NCBI GenBank assembly: GCA_039621445.1
Contig: CP154955.1
Span: forward strand, 55,495,341 to 55,559,340
Origin: Euglena gracilis
Taxonomy: Eukaryota; Euglenida; Euglenophyceae; Euglenales
Length of the DNA: 64,000 nt
Direction: 5' to 3'
The position numbers were made by a program, and so were the translations under genes. This document shows, piece by piece, positions 10,962 through 21,048 of the stretch. A model generated the notes under the pieces. It did no database searches, was not told the DNA's origin, and was given only the letters and a program-made list of their open reading frames with translations. Position 1 is the first letter of the stretch. Every line of letters begins with the position of its first letter.

Positions 10962-11407
10962 AAAAATTTCCGATGCATTGGCTTTGCGCCTTCCTTAAGC
11001 TGGATCTTACAAACACCAAAAGGTCCGCGAATAGCGGGATCTATATCGCAAGCGTAAACAGGATTTTCCAAAACACCAGAAAATTCGCGACTGATGCGCG
11101 TACAAAATTCTGCTGAATTGGGGTGCTGTCCTGCACTTTCAATGACAGCGGAAACTTGTTTATGGGTCATATCGACCATAGGGGGTTCCGAATGCCTATC
11201 GGCATTATGGTCAAAAGCTGTATCGGCTCCCACATAGTCGGTATGATCCAACGCACTAACATTCAGGGGTGGAGATTGAGAAACATGGAAAAGCATCAAA
11301 GAAGCATACACGGAAAATGATTTCTTGAAAAGGTGGTAATACCACTGCACGGAAATCCTCGAAGAGAGGAACATCGTTTGGTAGGTCCCACCAATAAAAT
11401 GTGACAT
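10962..11407 (-). pseudogene. Ty3-like pol: linker and start of reverse transcriptase
   Basis: The frame carries IDPAIRGPFGVCKIQLKEG and KPMHRKFFRCS, the segment that leads into the RT fingers of Ty3-type pol. It stops making sense at the 9-bp target duplication of the 2 kb insertion (10953-10961) and continues in frame on the other side of it. It overlaps the methyltransferase-like frame upstream, from which it is separated by a frameshift. Confidence 0.75.
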
Positions 11408-11813
11408 AAGTCAAATTTTGAAACCATTCCGCTTCGGGATTCACAGGAACAAGTAATGCGCCTCGCGCTTGATCCTGGAAAATCTTATCTACAACAAGCG
11501 GGTTAAGTTTAAGGGGGGGATGCATCCATAGGATAGTGTCTCCCCAAAACTTATCAAAAGCGTTAGAATGTTCCGACCAATGTCGCGGTAATCGCGAATG
11601 CGCGTTTGAACAGAATGCATCAATTTCTAAGGTCAAATCAAAGGAATTCGCCATATCGGCGATTTTTGAAAACCAATGTTCCAAAATTCGATATTGACCA
11701 AATTGAAAAGCATTCCAGGTGTCCTTGGCGTACTTGGAGATCTGCTGAACATCCTGAAGGGGGGGAACCCGCTGTAACACAGAACAACGGAATTGTGAAT
11801 CATCCACACACAA
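11256..11813 (-). pseudogene. DNA-methyltransferase-like domain inside Ty3-like pol
   Basis: The frame contains EIDAFCSNAHSRLP, AFDKFWG, ILWMHPP, VVDKIFQDQARGALLVPV and EWFQNL. This order (D-F...N...AF..W...PP...K...D.A...L.VP...W) matches the Dam-like domain that follows RNase H in DIRS elements, including the two DIRS-like copies in this window. Here it lies between protease and RT. The usual NPP[WY] catalytic motif reads MHPP, so activity is doubtful even before decay. The assignment rests on pattern similarity only. Confidence 0.55.
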
Positions 11814-12439
11814 GGACTCAATCCAGGTGGTTCATGGGTGGGTTGGGCATATACCCAGTCATCGGTGATGCGCGATAGCGCGGAATGTGCGATATGCACG
11901 GGATTCGCACTATGTGCGGCAAGCGCGATATGCGCGGGATTCGCACTATGTGCGGCAAGCGCGATATGCGCGGGGGTGTTGGAGAGCGCCATAGGCGCAT
12001 AGGGAGCGCTATGCGCAAATCCGAAGAGGGAGGCTATGCCTTTGCACTGTAGTGCTTGATTCACTTTCGCGAATTGCGAAAAACTGCCAAGTGTATTTGT
12101 GAGCTGTGGATAAGTACCAAGTTTACTGATGGGTGTATCACCCATGGTACCAAGGCTGTGTACCTTTTGGTTATCTATTAAATCCGTACCAAGTGTAGAG
12201 GTACCACTACCAGGTGAAGGGGGGGAAAAATTACCGGTTGCGGGATCCAATCGGTTTAGTTTGGATGTTTCAACTACACACCCACAATCAAAATCATGGT
12301 AAGCGGAGATTCTCCGACAGTGAGCGCATTCGTAGGAGGGTTGGTGCATGTGGTGCGCGTTTGTGTGGGTGTCAGTGCATAAGTTGGTGTCGGTTGGGGT
12401 AGCTGCTGGGGGGTGTACAGGGGTGTATGAAATCGACAC
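11633..12439 (-). pseudogene. Ty3-like pol: spacer with a Cys cluster and 12-residue repeats
   Basis: A 268-codon frame between protease and the methyltransferase-like domain. Near its N-terminus it has a Cys/His cluster (ECAHCRRISAYHDFDCGC), possibly a zinc ribbon. A run of alanine-rich 12-residue repeats (36-bp period, about 11880-11990) is built of GCGATATGCGC-type palindromes. After about residue 200 the frame enters the region where the next frame takes over. No catalytic role can be read. Confidence 0.4.
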
Positions 12440-12561
12440 ACCTGGTGAAAAACAAAAAAGTTGGGCAGCTGGGCGGCTACTCGAAACCGTAATTACTTCA
12501 GGCCTTTGGGCTTTCGCCTGGGAACCCAGCGAAACGTGCGGGGTTAAGCTACTGGCTTTCC

Positions 12562-13206
12562 CTACCGCATGGAAACGAGCGGTAAAAGTGCGGTGGGTAC
12601 GGGGGCAGCTTTCTCTTTACCCCTCGGGTAGGAAACGCTGTTTTCGGTTGTGGAAAACGTTGTGGAAATGCGGGGGGACATCCTGGGGGATGTCACGGGG
12701 AACAATTTCGGGGGTGTGGTGTGTGTGTGGGGGGTAGTGCGCAAACCGTGCGAAGGACAATCCACCACCAATCGGTGTTGCCGGAGGAACGGAAAACCGA
12801 GTATGACATCTGAACCGGCGATATTCGCCTCGAATGCCCAAGTACCCAGAAAATTTTGGAATTGTGGGGGGTGTGCGTGTTGCTTTGGGATAATGGGGAG
12901 GGCTATGTCCAAAATGCATCCCAAGTCACCACCGCACATGGGGCTGTTGCCAGCGGTCATAATTTTGATGGGATTCTTGGCATGAACCAAGAAGGGGGTG
13001 GGTATAAGTCCTTTGCGGAAAAGAAGGGGGATTCGACACCCTGTGTCGACTAAAATTTTGGCTTGTGCACGGAAATTTTGAGTTTTGATTTTCGCTTGGA
13101 CCAAAAGTTCCATGGGGGGTACGCAAAGCGAAGGGTCGGGTGTAAAATTGTTGTTGCGCCAACTGTTCCATGACCCTTGGCTTACTTTGCTCAACATTCC
13201 AAGCAA
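12562..13206 (-). pseudogene. Ty3-like retropepsin (aspartic protease)
   Basis: The frame has the catalytic loop LVDTGC around residues 52-57 (the usual Ser/Thr after DTG is Cys). The partner motif VILGFPFLRQHRLVVD follows about 85 residues later; it carries the ILG that sits before the final strand of retropepsins. It would cut the Gag-Pol precursor. The tail after about residue 155 is low in complexity. It lies between the gag zinc knuckle and the Cys-rich spacer. Confidence 0.8.
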
Positions 13207-13378
13207 AAATTTGGCGCGGGGGTGGGGGACCCGAAAATTTTCTGGGTACCGACCAAAAAGACCGATGGGCAGGGGGGGCAGGGGTGATCAGTTCCTACCT
13301 CCATCTGTTGATCAGCACAGAGGTCCGTGCCCTCAGACCTCGGGCTCCCCTACTCCATATCGGAGTCGGCCTTTTGGC

Positions 13379-14212
13379 CTATGGTAGCCTTCCTAGAATA
13401 AATTGCGCGTATCGCGCGAATGGCATTCCTGTCTTCCACCAGCTCATCCTCGGTGCTATCATCCCCCTCCCTGCCCGAAGCCAGGTCTTTTTCCTCAATA
13501 GAGGATATCTTGAAACCAACCCGCTGCCTATTGGCAGAACCGCGATTGGAATCGCGACGACCATGGCTAGGGCGGGGAGAGCGGGAACGGGGGCACTTGG
13601 ATGAATGGTGGTCTTTAGACCCACAAAGGGAACAACGGGTTCGCGATTGCGATTGCCTTTTGGCATCAGAGCGACGCGGGGAGCGGTTATCCGCTCGACC
13701 GCGGTCGGATCGCGAAGAGGATGACCCACTTCGCGACCGCGATCGCGAAGAATCGCGATTGGCATCCCGATTGCGGGTAATAAAACCACGTCCGCTATTG
13801 CGGTGCGGTGAACGGGAACGCGGTCTTCCATCACCCGATCGGTATCCCGACCGCTGCGAATGCGCAGATCGTGAGGAACGCGAACTCCAGGAAGAGAGGG
13901 ATCCTCGGGGGCTCTTACTGCGCTTTCGCGCTTGGGGGTCCGGACTTTGTCCGAAACTTGGTCAGAAGAGCGCGAATAGCGCGGTTTGGATTCCCGTGTC
14001 GGGGATTTGGGGTGTGAGCGCGGATAGCGTGTTTTGGAATCACTCGATGGTGATTTTGGTGGTTTTGGGGAGGTAGTCCTTTGGACTGCATGGACTGAAC
14101 CGGTGGGTACACCCGCGGTAGGGTGGTGGTGATATGCCGATTCAATCTGTCCCAGAAGTTGTGATAACTTCATTTGTTTGGAAATATAATTCCATCTCTC
14201 ATCGATAGTCAA
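13379..14212 (-). pseudogene. Gag: end of capsid and Arg/Ser-rich nucleocapsid with CCHC zinc knuckle
   Basis: The frame from 14212 continues the capsid (ERWNYISKQMKLSQLLG) and becomes rich in SP, RS and RD dipeptides. At 13634-13593, in a neighbouring frame, the minus strand encodes CSLCGSKDHHSSKC. This is a CX2CX4HX4C zinc knuckle followed by a PRSRSPRPS basic tail, so a frameshift lies between the two. The knuckle binds RNA during packaging. The coding DNA is crowded with CGCGATCGCG-like palindromes. Confidence 0.75.
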
Positions 14213-14999
14213 AATGTGTCCCGCGAGTTCCTCGCGTTGAATTTCCTTGATGAGTTTGGGGATGTAGCGCAGTAATACCGCATCAAATTGTTCTTTGATT
14301 TGCTTTTCCCCTAACTCATCAACCTCGGCTGCTAATGCAAGCCACTTGGATTACCATAAGTCTATCGACTTCCATTTGCGGTCCGGGAGGGGGGTGAATT
14401 GGCGCCATTTGTTTTCCAGACTGATTCTGGAAACCAAACTGGAGCATGAGGAAGCATATTGCTGAACCAATTCTTCAAAAGAAATGCGCCTGCCAATGAC
14501 CAATTGTCTGGCGCGTTCTTTTTCATCTCTTGGGAGGCAATCGATGAATTCCATCTTGATTACCTCCGGATTGTCATCTTGGGTGGACCCTTCAAATCCC
14601 AGTAATATTCCCAATCGCGGAAAATTGTTTCCATGTGGTGGGGTCACCTTCCCATTGGGGCTTCACCTGGTTCGCTATCGCGATGGTGCCTTTGAAATCT
14701 TTCGGAGAAACCCGTGACCCTTCGGTGGTATTCCAGTGGTGTGGGCCCGGGCGCGAATTCGCACCATGTGCGGGTACTCCGGTGGTTGCACCAAGGGTAT
14801 TGTTCGGGTTATTTTGCGATTGCGCATGGAACATACCACTTAGTGTACCATAGGTACCATGCACATTTGGGGAATCGCGATTGCGCGAATGGTGATGCGG
14901 TTGCGCATGTGGGGGTGCGGTATCACACGGTTGCACCATTGGTGCTACTAAGCGAATTTGGGAGGTATGACCAATACCCGGTGTGGGGGTGCGGATCAT
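14213..14999 (-). pseudogene. Gag capsid domain, interrupted by a frameshift and a stop
   Basis: Frame 14999-14592 ends with VKPQWEGDPTTWKQF, and frame 14647-14351 continues with DNPEVIKMEFIDCLPRDEKE, VQQYASSCSSLV and LENKWRQF. Together they resemble a Ty3-type Gag capsid (retrotrans_gag family). The frames switch near 14600-14640. An in-frame TAA near 14351 precedes WLALAAEVDELGEKQIKEQF, which joins the next frame. Confidence 0.7.
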
Positions 15000-15034
15000 A
15001 CCACGAATAAGTTCGGATTCCCGAATCTCTTGAT

Positions 15035-17004
15035 TTAAGAGGGGGTGGGTCTGGTTTTCGCTTTAAAACCTGACTCATCATCCGAAAACTTGTCCATTCG
15101 GACTGGTAATGCTAGTGGGGGAACCACCGCATGAGTGGAAACGCGATTTGGTGGCAATGTGCCTGTGGACTCGGGAATTGGTGCGCGAATAGCGCTTTTG
15201 GAGCTGGAAGGTGCGGCAAGTGTGCCAACCATACCCGATTGCGGGTTTTGGTGGATGGAACGCATTTGTGCGTGAATTTGGTCCAAATTTGTTGCAAATT
15301 CATGCACACTTTGCTCCAAATGGTCAACAACCTGCCAGTTGTCGGTTATCCGACCCACATCCTCCTGCAAACGCTTAATCCGCCTACGGTATGAGGGTAG
15401 TTCATCCAAAAGCGGGATTTTGTCAGAAATTGACTGAAAATCGTGCGAAATTGCACCAAAACCAGTGTCCAATTCGTGTACTCTTGTCACCAAAATGCGC
15501 ATCGCACTGGAAATGGCCTCCAATTGTGGAGATGGCTTGGTGGGGTCGTCCGAATGCGGACTTTTGCCTTTTTCTGCCATTGGCTGTTCGATCAAAAAAG
15601 AAACTTGCGCGGATAGCGCGGTAATGTCATTTTGCAGTTTTGTGACATCCTGTTTCACCGGTTTCTCGGTGTTCATGAGACTGTCACAAAATCCTTGCAT
15701 GATTTGGCGATTTTCCATGCGCATTTCAGCGCAAATCTTGTCCAAGTGTGTTTTTGGGAGTGTGGGGGTAGGTGTTGGTAACGGCAATGTACGTTGGGGT
15801 GGTGATTGCACCTGAAGCATTTTTGTGCTCATTTCTTCCATGCGTTTGTGCAAATCCGCTATCGCGGTTTGAATGCCGGTAACACCCAGGATCCTACCAG
15901 CTACTTCCGCATAGCGGGTGTGCAACGTAGCCAATGAGGCTTCAATGTTACCAACATCCTGCTGTAACTGTTTGTGCAAATCGGACATGGTGGCCTTGAG
16001 TCCACTAATATCCGGTGTTGGTGCACGGGTTGCCGCATTGCGGTTCTGCAAATCCGCGATTGCGGTTCGGAATTCCATTGTGTCATTCTGCCACTGTTGT
16101 TGCAAATTCTCCATCCTACTCGCGATATTCGCGATTTGGGTGTGAAAACTTGCAATTTCAGCGGGAATCTCACCACAATGCAAGGTTTCTGATCCAATCG
16201 AGAAAGTCTTTCCTCCAATTGTTGCACATACGTGCGGGGGGCAAAACTTTCATTGGCTTGGGCAGAAAAGTGGGCAAAATTCGCGGAATCCTCGCTCAGC
16301 TGGAAAATGCGCTGTTGCCCTTCCTGAAGTGCGGTTGCAAGTGTGGAGAATTGCTCCATTGTAATAAATTGTCCCAAATCGGGATTTTTGATGGGGGGCT
16401 CATGCAACTTTTGCTGCAATTGTGGAAAAATTGCCGTAATTGGCTCCAATTGATGAGACAACGCTTGCAAACTATGTTGCATGTTGGAGAAAATCGCATC
16501 ATTGCGGGATTGTGTTTCACACATGGCTTCACTCACTTTTTGGAAGTGTTGTGGCAGATATGCCTGCAAATGTGTGTCTAAACCGTTGCACAAAGTTGCG
16601 AGGTCCACATTGGTGGATTGAAAATTTGTTTGGCAATATTGACCAACATCACGCACATAACTCCAAAGGTAATTCAGCTTGTGTTCTACAACCTTTTGGT
16701 TGTTTTCATCAAAATCCAAAACCTTGTTAAGTGTCATAGCGCAATCCGCTACACAAGTGTGGACATGGGAAATTTGCCGCGTTAGCGGGTGGTCCACTGG
16801 AAAATTTGCGACTATGCGCTGAATCACGGTAATGGGTTGAGGGGAAATATTTTCCAACTCTTCCGCATCACTGCTCATAGACTCTGTGGGACTTGTATAA
16901 GCCTGAACTGTCAAACGCATCTCCGGATGCCATGACAATGCCGGAAAAGAACCCGTATCGGGTGGTGCGGGCAATTGTCCAATCGGACTTGTGGGGGGAA
17001 GCAT
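15035..17004 (-). pseudogene. Gag: long coiled-coil N-terminal region
   Basis: Two overlapping frames (17004-15901 and 16183-15035) read as one protein of about 650 residues broken near 16.17 kb. Heptad-like patterns dominate (IANIASRMENLQQQW, LQEGQQRIFQLSED, VEHKLNYLWSYVRDV), with repeated IADLHKR and IADLQNR units. Such a long coiled coil upstream of the capsid is unusual for Ty3/gypsy Gag and may drive particle assembly. The coding strand is full of GCGATAGCGC-style short palindromes. Confidence 0.6.
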
Positions 17005-17116
17005 AGGGGGGGGGCTGAAAGAAACATGGTGTTTCTAACCCACCCTCACCGAAAATTTTCCGTGGCGTATCCGCCTCAGAGTCAAATGTGCCTATCGGCA
17101 CCAGTGCGAGATCTCG

Positions 17117-17491
17117 CTAGGGGGAATGGGTGTTAGCCGATCGGTTTTCCAACAAAAGGGGTTGTGCCTGTTGGGCATGGGGTTGCTCTATAGAGCTTGA
17201 CACCGATAGGTGTGGGGATGCCCATTGGGCGGGGGGAGGATTACTCGACACAGACACCGATAGGTGTGACACACGCGGGGAAGGAGGATTACCTTTGGAA
17301 TGAATCAATGCTTGATTACCTCTATGGGGTTGTGAATGCTCAATTGAGCTGGTCAATGGTGCTGCATGTTCAAGTCCACGAAGGGAACCAATCAATGCAG
17401 CGTAGTCGATGGGAGTTGTGCTCTGCATTTTTAAGGCAAAAACGCAAAAACCAAGTGTAGATTGTGGGGTAAAATGCAGGAACAAGTGCAA
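17117..17491 (-). pseudogene. probable Gag N-terminus
   Basis: A 124-codon frame begins about 190 bp inside the primer-binding site. It is rich in S, P, H and Q, with short repeats containing HLSVS. It ends in a stop before the coiled-coil frame begins at 17004, so either the true start is lower or a mutation separates them. Its position right after the leader makes it the likely Gag start. Confidence 0.4.
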
Positions 17492-17679
17492 AAAGAGGGG
17501 ATGGTATAAAAAGTAAGCAGAGACCCCAACTCTGAGGTTTGAAGCAGCGTATACTGCGAACCGTCAGAGGACGTGTCCGTGCGTACGACTTTGGCCGGAA
17601 ACGGCTTGTAGTGCCTGTAGTCGCCTATAAGCGGGGCACCACACGACCGTTTGCGGTCAAAAGGATCGAAAAACCTAAA

Positions 17680-17688
17680 CTGCTACCA
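17680..17688 (-). other. primer-binding site next to the 5' LTR
   Basis: On the minus strand the LTR is followed at once by TGGTAGCAG. This resembles the TGGTA(G/T)C-type sites complementary to the 3' end of initiator tRNA-Met used by many LTR elements. Its exact position next to the LTR end, which was found independently from the solo LTR, supports it. Confidence 0.65.
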
Positions 17689-18128
17689 AGTGTACGTCCT
17701 ACCTTATCGTTTTCGCCCTTTGGTGCGCAGAAAAAAATATAAGTAGGAGTAACAAGAAAAAAGTAAAATAAATATAAAAGTTGTATTGCCCTTTCCCCCA
17801 ATTAAGAGGCAGAGCACAAGACAGGGGAGAAGCCCTATGGGCTACGGAAACTCGATGCCAAGTTCTTGGCTGTCTTTTCAGGACTTCAAATCAGAAAAAT
17901 CAAAGTTGAAACTCAAGTGTTGAATCAAAGACCAGAATGGAATAAAATACCACCTGTGGAGAGGAGAACCAGAATTAGGCTTAGGTATTCCTAATTCAGG
18001 CCATTGGCTATCTGTAGGAATAGGAATACCACCTAGCATAGTACTGTGTATGGGGCTCAGAGCTATATCTGGCCGTAGGCTTATACCTACATACACAGTA
18101 CCATGGCCTTACGGCTGCCTGGTACACA
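17689..18128 (-). repeat. 5' LTR of the large Ty3-like element (440 bp)
   Basis: On the minus strand it starts TGTGTACCAGGCAG and ends GGACGTACACT, so the ends are nearly inverted (GTGTAC/GTACAC). The boundaries come from alignment with the solo LTR at 21669-22102. The two share long near-identical stretches (for example around the motif AAGAACTTGGC) and diverge elsewhere. Confidence 0.85.
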
Positions 18129-18634
18129 CAGGAACCCCTCCAACATTTATTTCTCAAGTCCCGATTGTTCAGTCAAGGGGGGGACCCACAGAGGCCCCCC
18201 TATGGTATGTCAACCAACCAGATCATCATGGAGAAGACCAGATAGGCAAAACAGGGGCATTAAGCCCTATGGTATATCATCCAACAACAAGATCCTCCAG
18301 ACTGGTGATCAGAGAGGGAGAGAATGCATGCACATCCCCCCAGAAAAAATTTCCTTTTCCAAGGGCCCAAGCCCTAGGGGACCTAGGGGTGCAATGTCCA
18401 GCACCCCCAGCCCAGCCCCCCCAAAATCTTCTTATCCAGAAAACAACTTCAATGGAGGAATTAAAGGGAGACAACCCCCCCATCAAAGGTTGCAAAAAAG
18501 CCAAAAATGTCCATCACCACCAGCCCAGCCCTCCCAAAACAATCTTATCCAGGAAATAAATTCCATGGAGGAGAAATGGGGAGACACCTCCCTCCATCAA
18601 AGGCTGCCAAAAAGCCTGAAATGGTGGGCAAAAA
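18129..18634 (+). pseudogene. 5' part of the plus-strand DIRS-like element with a duplicated 112-bp unit
   Basis: Open frames here are Pro/Lys/Asn-rich and lead into the RT. A unit of about 112 bp containing CCAGCCCAGCCC and CAAAGG(T/C)TGC is present twice (from about 18408 and 18520), giving a repeated peptide that includes SPPAQPSQNN. The true 5' end of the element is hidden by the Ty3-like element that abuts it at 18128. Confidence 0.5.
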
Positions 18635-19168
18635 ATGCCCCGCCCAACAACATGTCAACTCATCAGGGATGGCATTCAACCCCCCTGGGTAAACCCACCA
18701 AAATTGTCCACCCACCCAAAACCCAGAGCAAGTTTGAACCTACCCCAAGCAGAAAAAATACTGCTGGATTACGAAAAATCTGGATCCGTAAAGAGGGTGA
18801 GGGGTTCAACCACCCAGCACCTCATCCCCTGGTTTTTGATTTCAAAACCAGAGGGGGGACAGACCAAATGGAGGTTAATAAGCGATTGCAGGGAGCTAAA
18901 TCAACTGTTCCAAGTGAAACCTTTCAAGCTGGATCACATCCAGCACATTTTCCCTGTGTTGGAAAAAGGCCACTGGGCAGCAAAAATAGACCTAAAGGAT
19001 GCCTACTTCCACATACCAGTGAGCCAGGCCCTAAGGCCATTTATAAGACATCAGGTGGGGGGCAGACCTGGGAATTCCCGGCAGGCTGTTTTGGCCTGAA
19101 TGTAATGCCCCAAATTTTTACGTCAGTAATGAAGACATTCGAAAAGCTGTGGAGAAAAAGGGGCATCC
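18635..19168 (+). pseudogene. DIRS-like reverse transcriptase, N-terminal half
   Basis: The frame carries IRDGIQPPW, WFLISKPEGGQTKWRLISD, LDHIQHIFP and KIDLKDAYFHIPV, the fingers and palm motifs of DIRS-type RT with the first catalytic Asp in KIDLKDA. At the G run near 19056-19061 the frame shifts, and TWEFPAGCFGLNVMPQIFT continues in another frame. It is cut by the LTR element at the codons before the YLDD motif. Confidence 0.85.
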
Positions 19169-19172
19169 AGGT

Positions 19173-19493
19173 TGTAGGGGGTGTGGGCCTCACCACTCCC
19201 ACAACCCCCTGGCGGCTGGCCCTTGGCGCCTGCAGGCCCTGCCACTGGCTGGGATCCATCAATTCACCCAGGGGGCCTGGCACCCACCTGGGACTTTCCT
19301 TGGAACTTTTCATGGTAATCCCACTTCCCAATTCCCAGCGCTGGCACAAATCAAGATACTTCCCAGAACTGAACAACCAAAGTCAAACTGAACATGCTGC
19401 TTGCCACTGTAAACACAAACACAAACACAGACAGAATTTTGCGTAATTCCTAATTCCTCTGCTGGAATCTTAATCTCTTTCCCAGCGCCCACA
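19173..19493. repeat. left LTR of the 1.88 kb element
   Basis: Starts TG and ends CA. It differs from the right LTR by about one base (a missing A in the CACAAACACAAACA tract). Confidence 0.9.
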
Positions 19494-19904
19494 CTCCCCT
19501 CCTTAAAAAGCTGCCCCGGGCAGCTAAACCTGTCTTCGGCAAAAAGGCGCTGGGAGTTTTTTTTTTCCGTTCACGAACACAATCTTGAATCTTTCTTTCT
19601 GTCTGTCTGTTTTATTTTTTTTTTCTGTGGGGCGGGGCGGGGGTCGAAGGCCGACCCTTAGGGGGATCGGTCTCCTACAGCAGCAGGGGGGAGCAGCAGG
19701 CATCCGCACCGCCTTGGGCCGTTCTGGCGGGGGTTCCCCCCCAGAACAGCCCAAAGATACCCCTTGGGCCGTCATCTCTGGATTTTTTTTTCTTCTCGTT
19801 TTCCCCCTCTTTTTGCCCTTTTTTGCCCGTCCAGAGATGGGGGTCCAGGGGCTGGTGGGGGTCCTGGGGAGGGGGCTCGCAGATGCAGCGGGAGGGGGTT
19901 ACCG

Positions 19905-20130
19905 CGGGGAGGGCTTCGGCCACAGGCCTGGGAGGGGGGCCCAGCCCACGCCGTCCCGGCGGGCTTCGGCCACAACGCCTGAGGGCTTCGGCCCAGGCAT
20001 ACGGGAGGGGGACCCAGCCCACACCATCCCGGCGGGCTTCGGCCACAGCTGGTGAGGGCTTCGGCCCAGGGCATGCGGGAGGGGGACCCAGCCCACACCA
20101 TCCCAGGCAGGGCTTCGGCCTCAGCCCCTC
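19905..20130. repeat. GGGCTTCGGCC minisatellite inside the LTR element
   Basis: About four imperfect units of 55-70 bp. Each has GGCTTCGGCC, a GGGAGGGGG(A/C)CCCAGCCCA segment and CC(G/A)TCCC. It is readable as Gly/Pro-rich protein in several frames, which I regard as repeat artefact. Confidence 0.7.
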
Positions 20131-20239
20131 GGGGCCTCCTTCGCCTTCTGTCGGCGCTCCTTCCTTCTCATTCCTCTTGACTTCTCCGGCGAGCCTCCGC
20201 CCTCGCCATGCCCCACTGGGGCCCAATGCCAACTTCCGT

Positions 20240-20480
20240 CATCACCATCTCCCGAATGTCCATCTCGACCATCTCCATGTCTGGAATGTCCATCTCGACC
20301 ATCTCAATGTCTGGAATGTCCATCTCGACCATCTCCATGTCTGGAATGTCCATCTCGCCCATCCGCATGTCTGGAATGTCCATCTCTGGCATTTCCATCT
20401 TTGGCATTCGCATCTCTGGCATTTCCATCCTTGGCATTCCCGTCTCTGACATGTCCTTCCACAGCATCCACCAGCCTGGC
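20240..20480. repeat. 30-bp tandem repeat inside the LTR element
   Basis: Units with TCCATCTCGACCATCTC and CATGTCTGGAATG repeat about four times and decay into TGGCATTTCCATC variants. Both strands stay open: the minus frame reads an acidic MDIPDMEMVE repeat and the plus frame a Ser/Met/Ile repeat. Confidence 0.7.
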
Positions 20481-20726
20481 ATCAGAGGCCACCCTGCCAT
20501 GGGCCCTGAGCCTGCCAGCAGCAGCAGCTGCTGCACGACTGGCACACCACGAACAGCCACAATCTGCATCAAAACTTGAACAATACTCCATCAGGTTGAT
20601 GTTCACCCCTTCAGTCCAGGCCTTCTTGATGATCTCCTGCAGGCACATGCCATGCCTGATCCCGGCATGGCGGACAGCCGCCACGTGGCTGGTAGGCATG
20701 TTGTTTGACTGGCAGTGTTCAGTTTG

Positions 20727-21048
20727 TGTAGGGGGTGTGGGCCTCACCACTCCCACAACCCCCTGGCGGCTGGCCCTTGGCGCCTGCAGGCCCTGCCACT
20801 GGCTGGGATCCATCAATTCACCCAGGGGGCCTGGCACCCACCTGGGACTTTCCTTGGAACTTTTCATGGTAATCCCACTTCCCAATTCCCAGCGCTGGCA
20901 CAAATCAAGATACTTCCCAGAACTGAACAACCAAAGTCAAACTGAACATGCTGCTTGCCACTGTAAAACACAAACACAAACACAGACAGAATTTTGCGTA
21001 ATTCCTAATTCCTCTGCTGGAATCTTAATCTCTTTCCCAGCGCCCACA
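20727..21048. repeat. right LTR of the 1.88 kb element
   Basis: 322-bp partner of 19173-19493. It is followed by the AGGT target duplication and the interrupted RT frame. Confidence 0.9.

Larger units (their letters stand above)
1..18128 (-). mobile_element. large decayed Ty3/gypsy chromovirus-like retrotransposon, 3' end outside window
   Basis: Read on the minus strand the order is LTR (18128-17689), primer-binding site, gag (17.5-13.4 kb), protease, methyltransferase-like domain, reverse transcriptase, RNase H, integrase, chromodomain, then three further ORFs to 1147. Protease-RT-RNase H-integrase-chromodomain is the order of chromoviral Ty3/gypsy elements. Even without the 2.04 kb insertion at 8911-10952 it exceeds 15 kb, well above the usual 5-8 kb. 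Frameshifts and in-frame stops in gag, RT and integrase show that this copy is dead. The 5' LTR abuts the plus-strand DIRS-like element, so it probably inserted there, but the second target-site copy and the 3' LTR must lie left of base 1. Confidence 0.85.
19173..21048. mobile_element. 1.88 kb non-autonomous LTR element inserted in the DIRS-like RT
   Basis: Two nearly identical repeats of about 321 bp (19173-19493 and 20727-21048) start TGTAGGGGG and end CGCCCACA. The element is flanked by the 4-bp duplication AGGT (19169-19172 and 21049-21052). Removing it with one AGGT rejoins the RT reading frame into the YLDD motif. The 1.23 kb interior encodes no gag or pol, only tandem repeats, so it must have moved with enzymes supplied in trans. 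The near-identical LTRs suggest a recent insertion. Confidence 0.9.

Noticed and set aside
17539-17742. Basic 67-codon plus-strand frame next to the Ty3 LTR
   Set aside because: It is antisense to the leader, overlaps the primer-binding site and LTR end, and has no homologue at the solo LTR.
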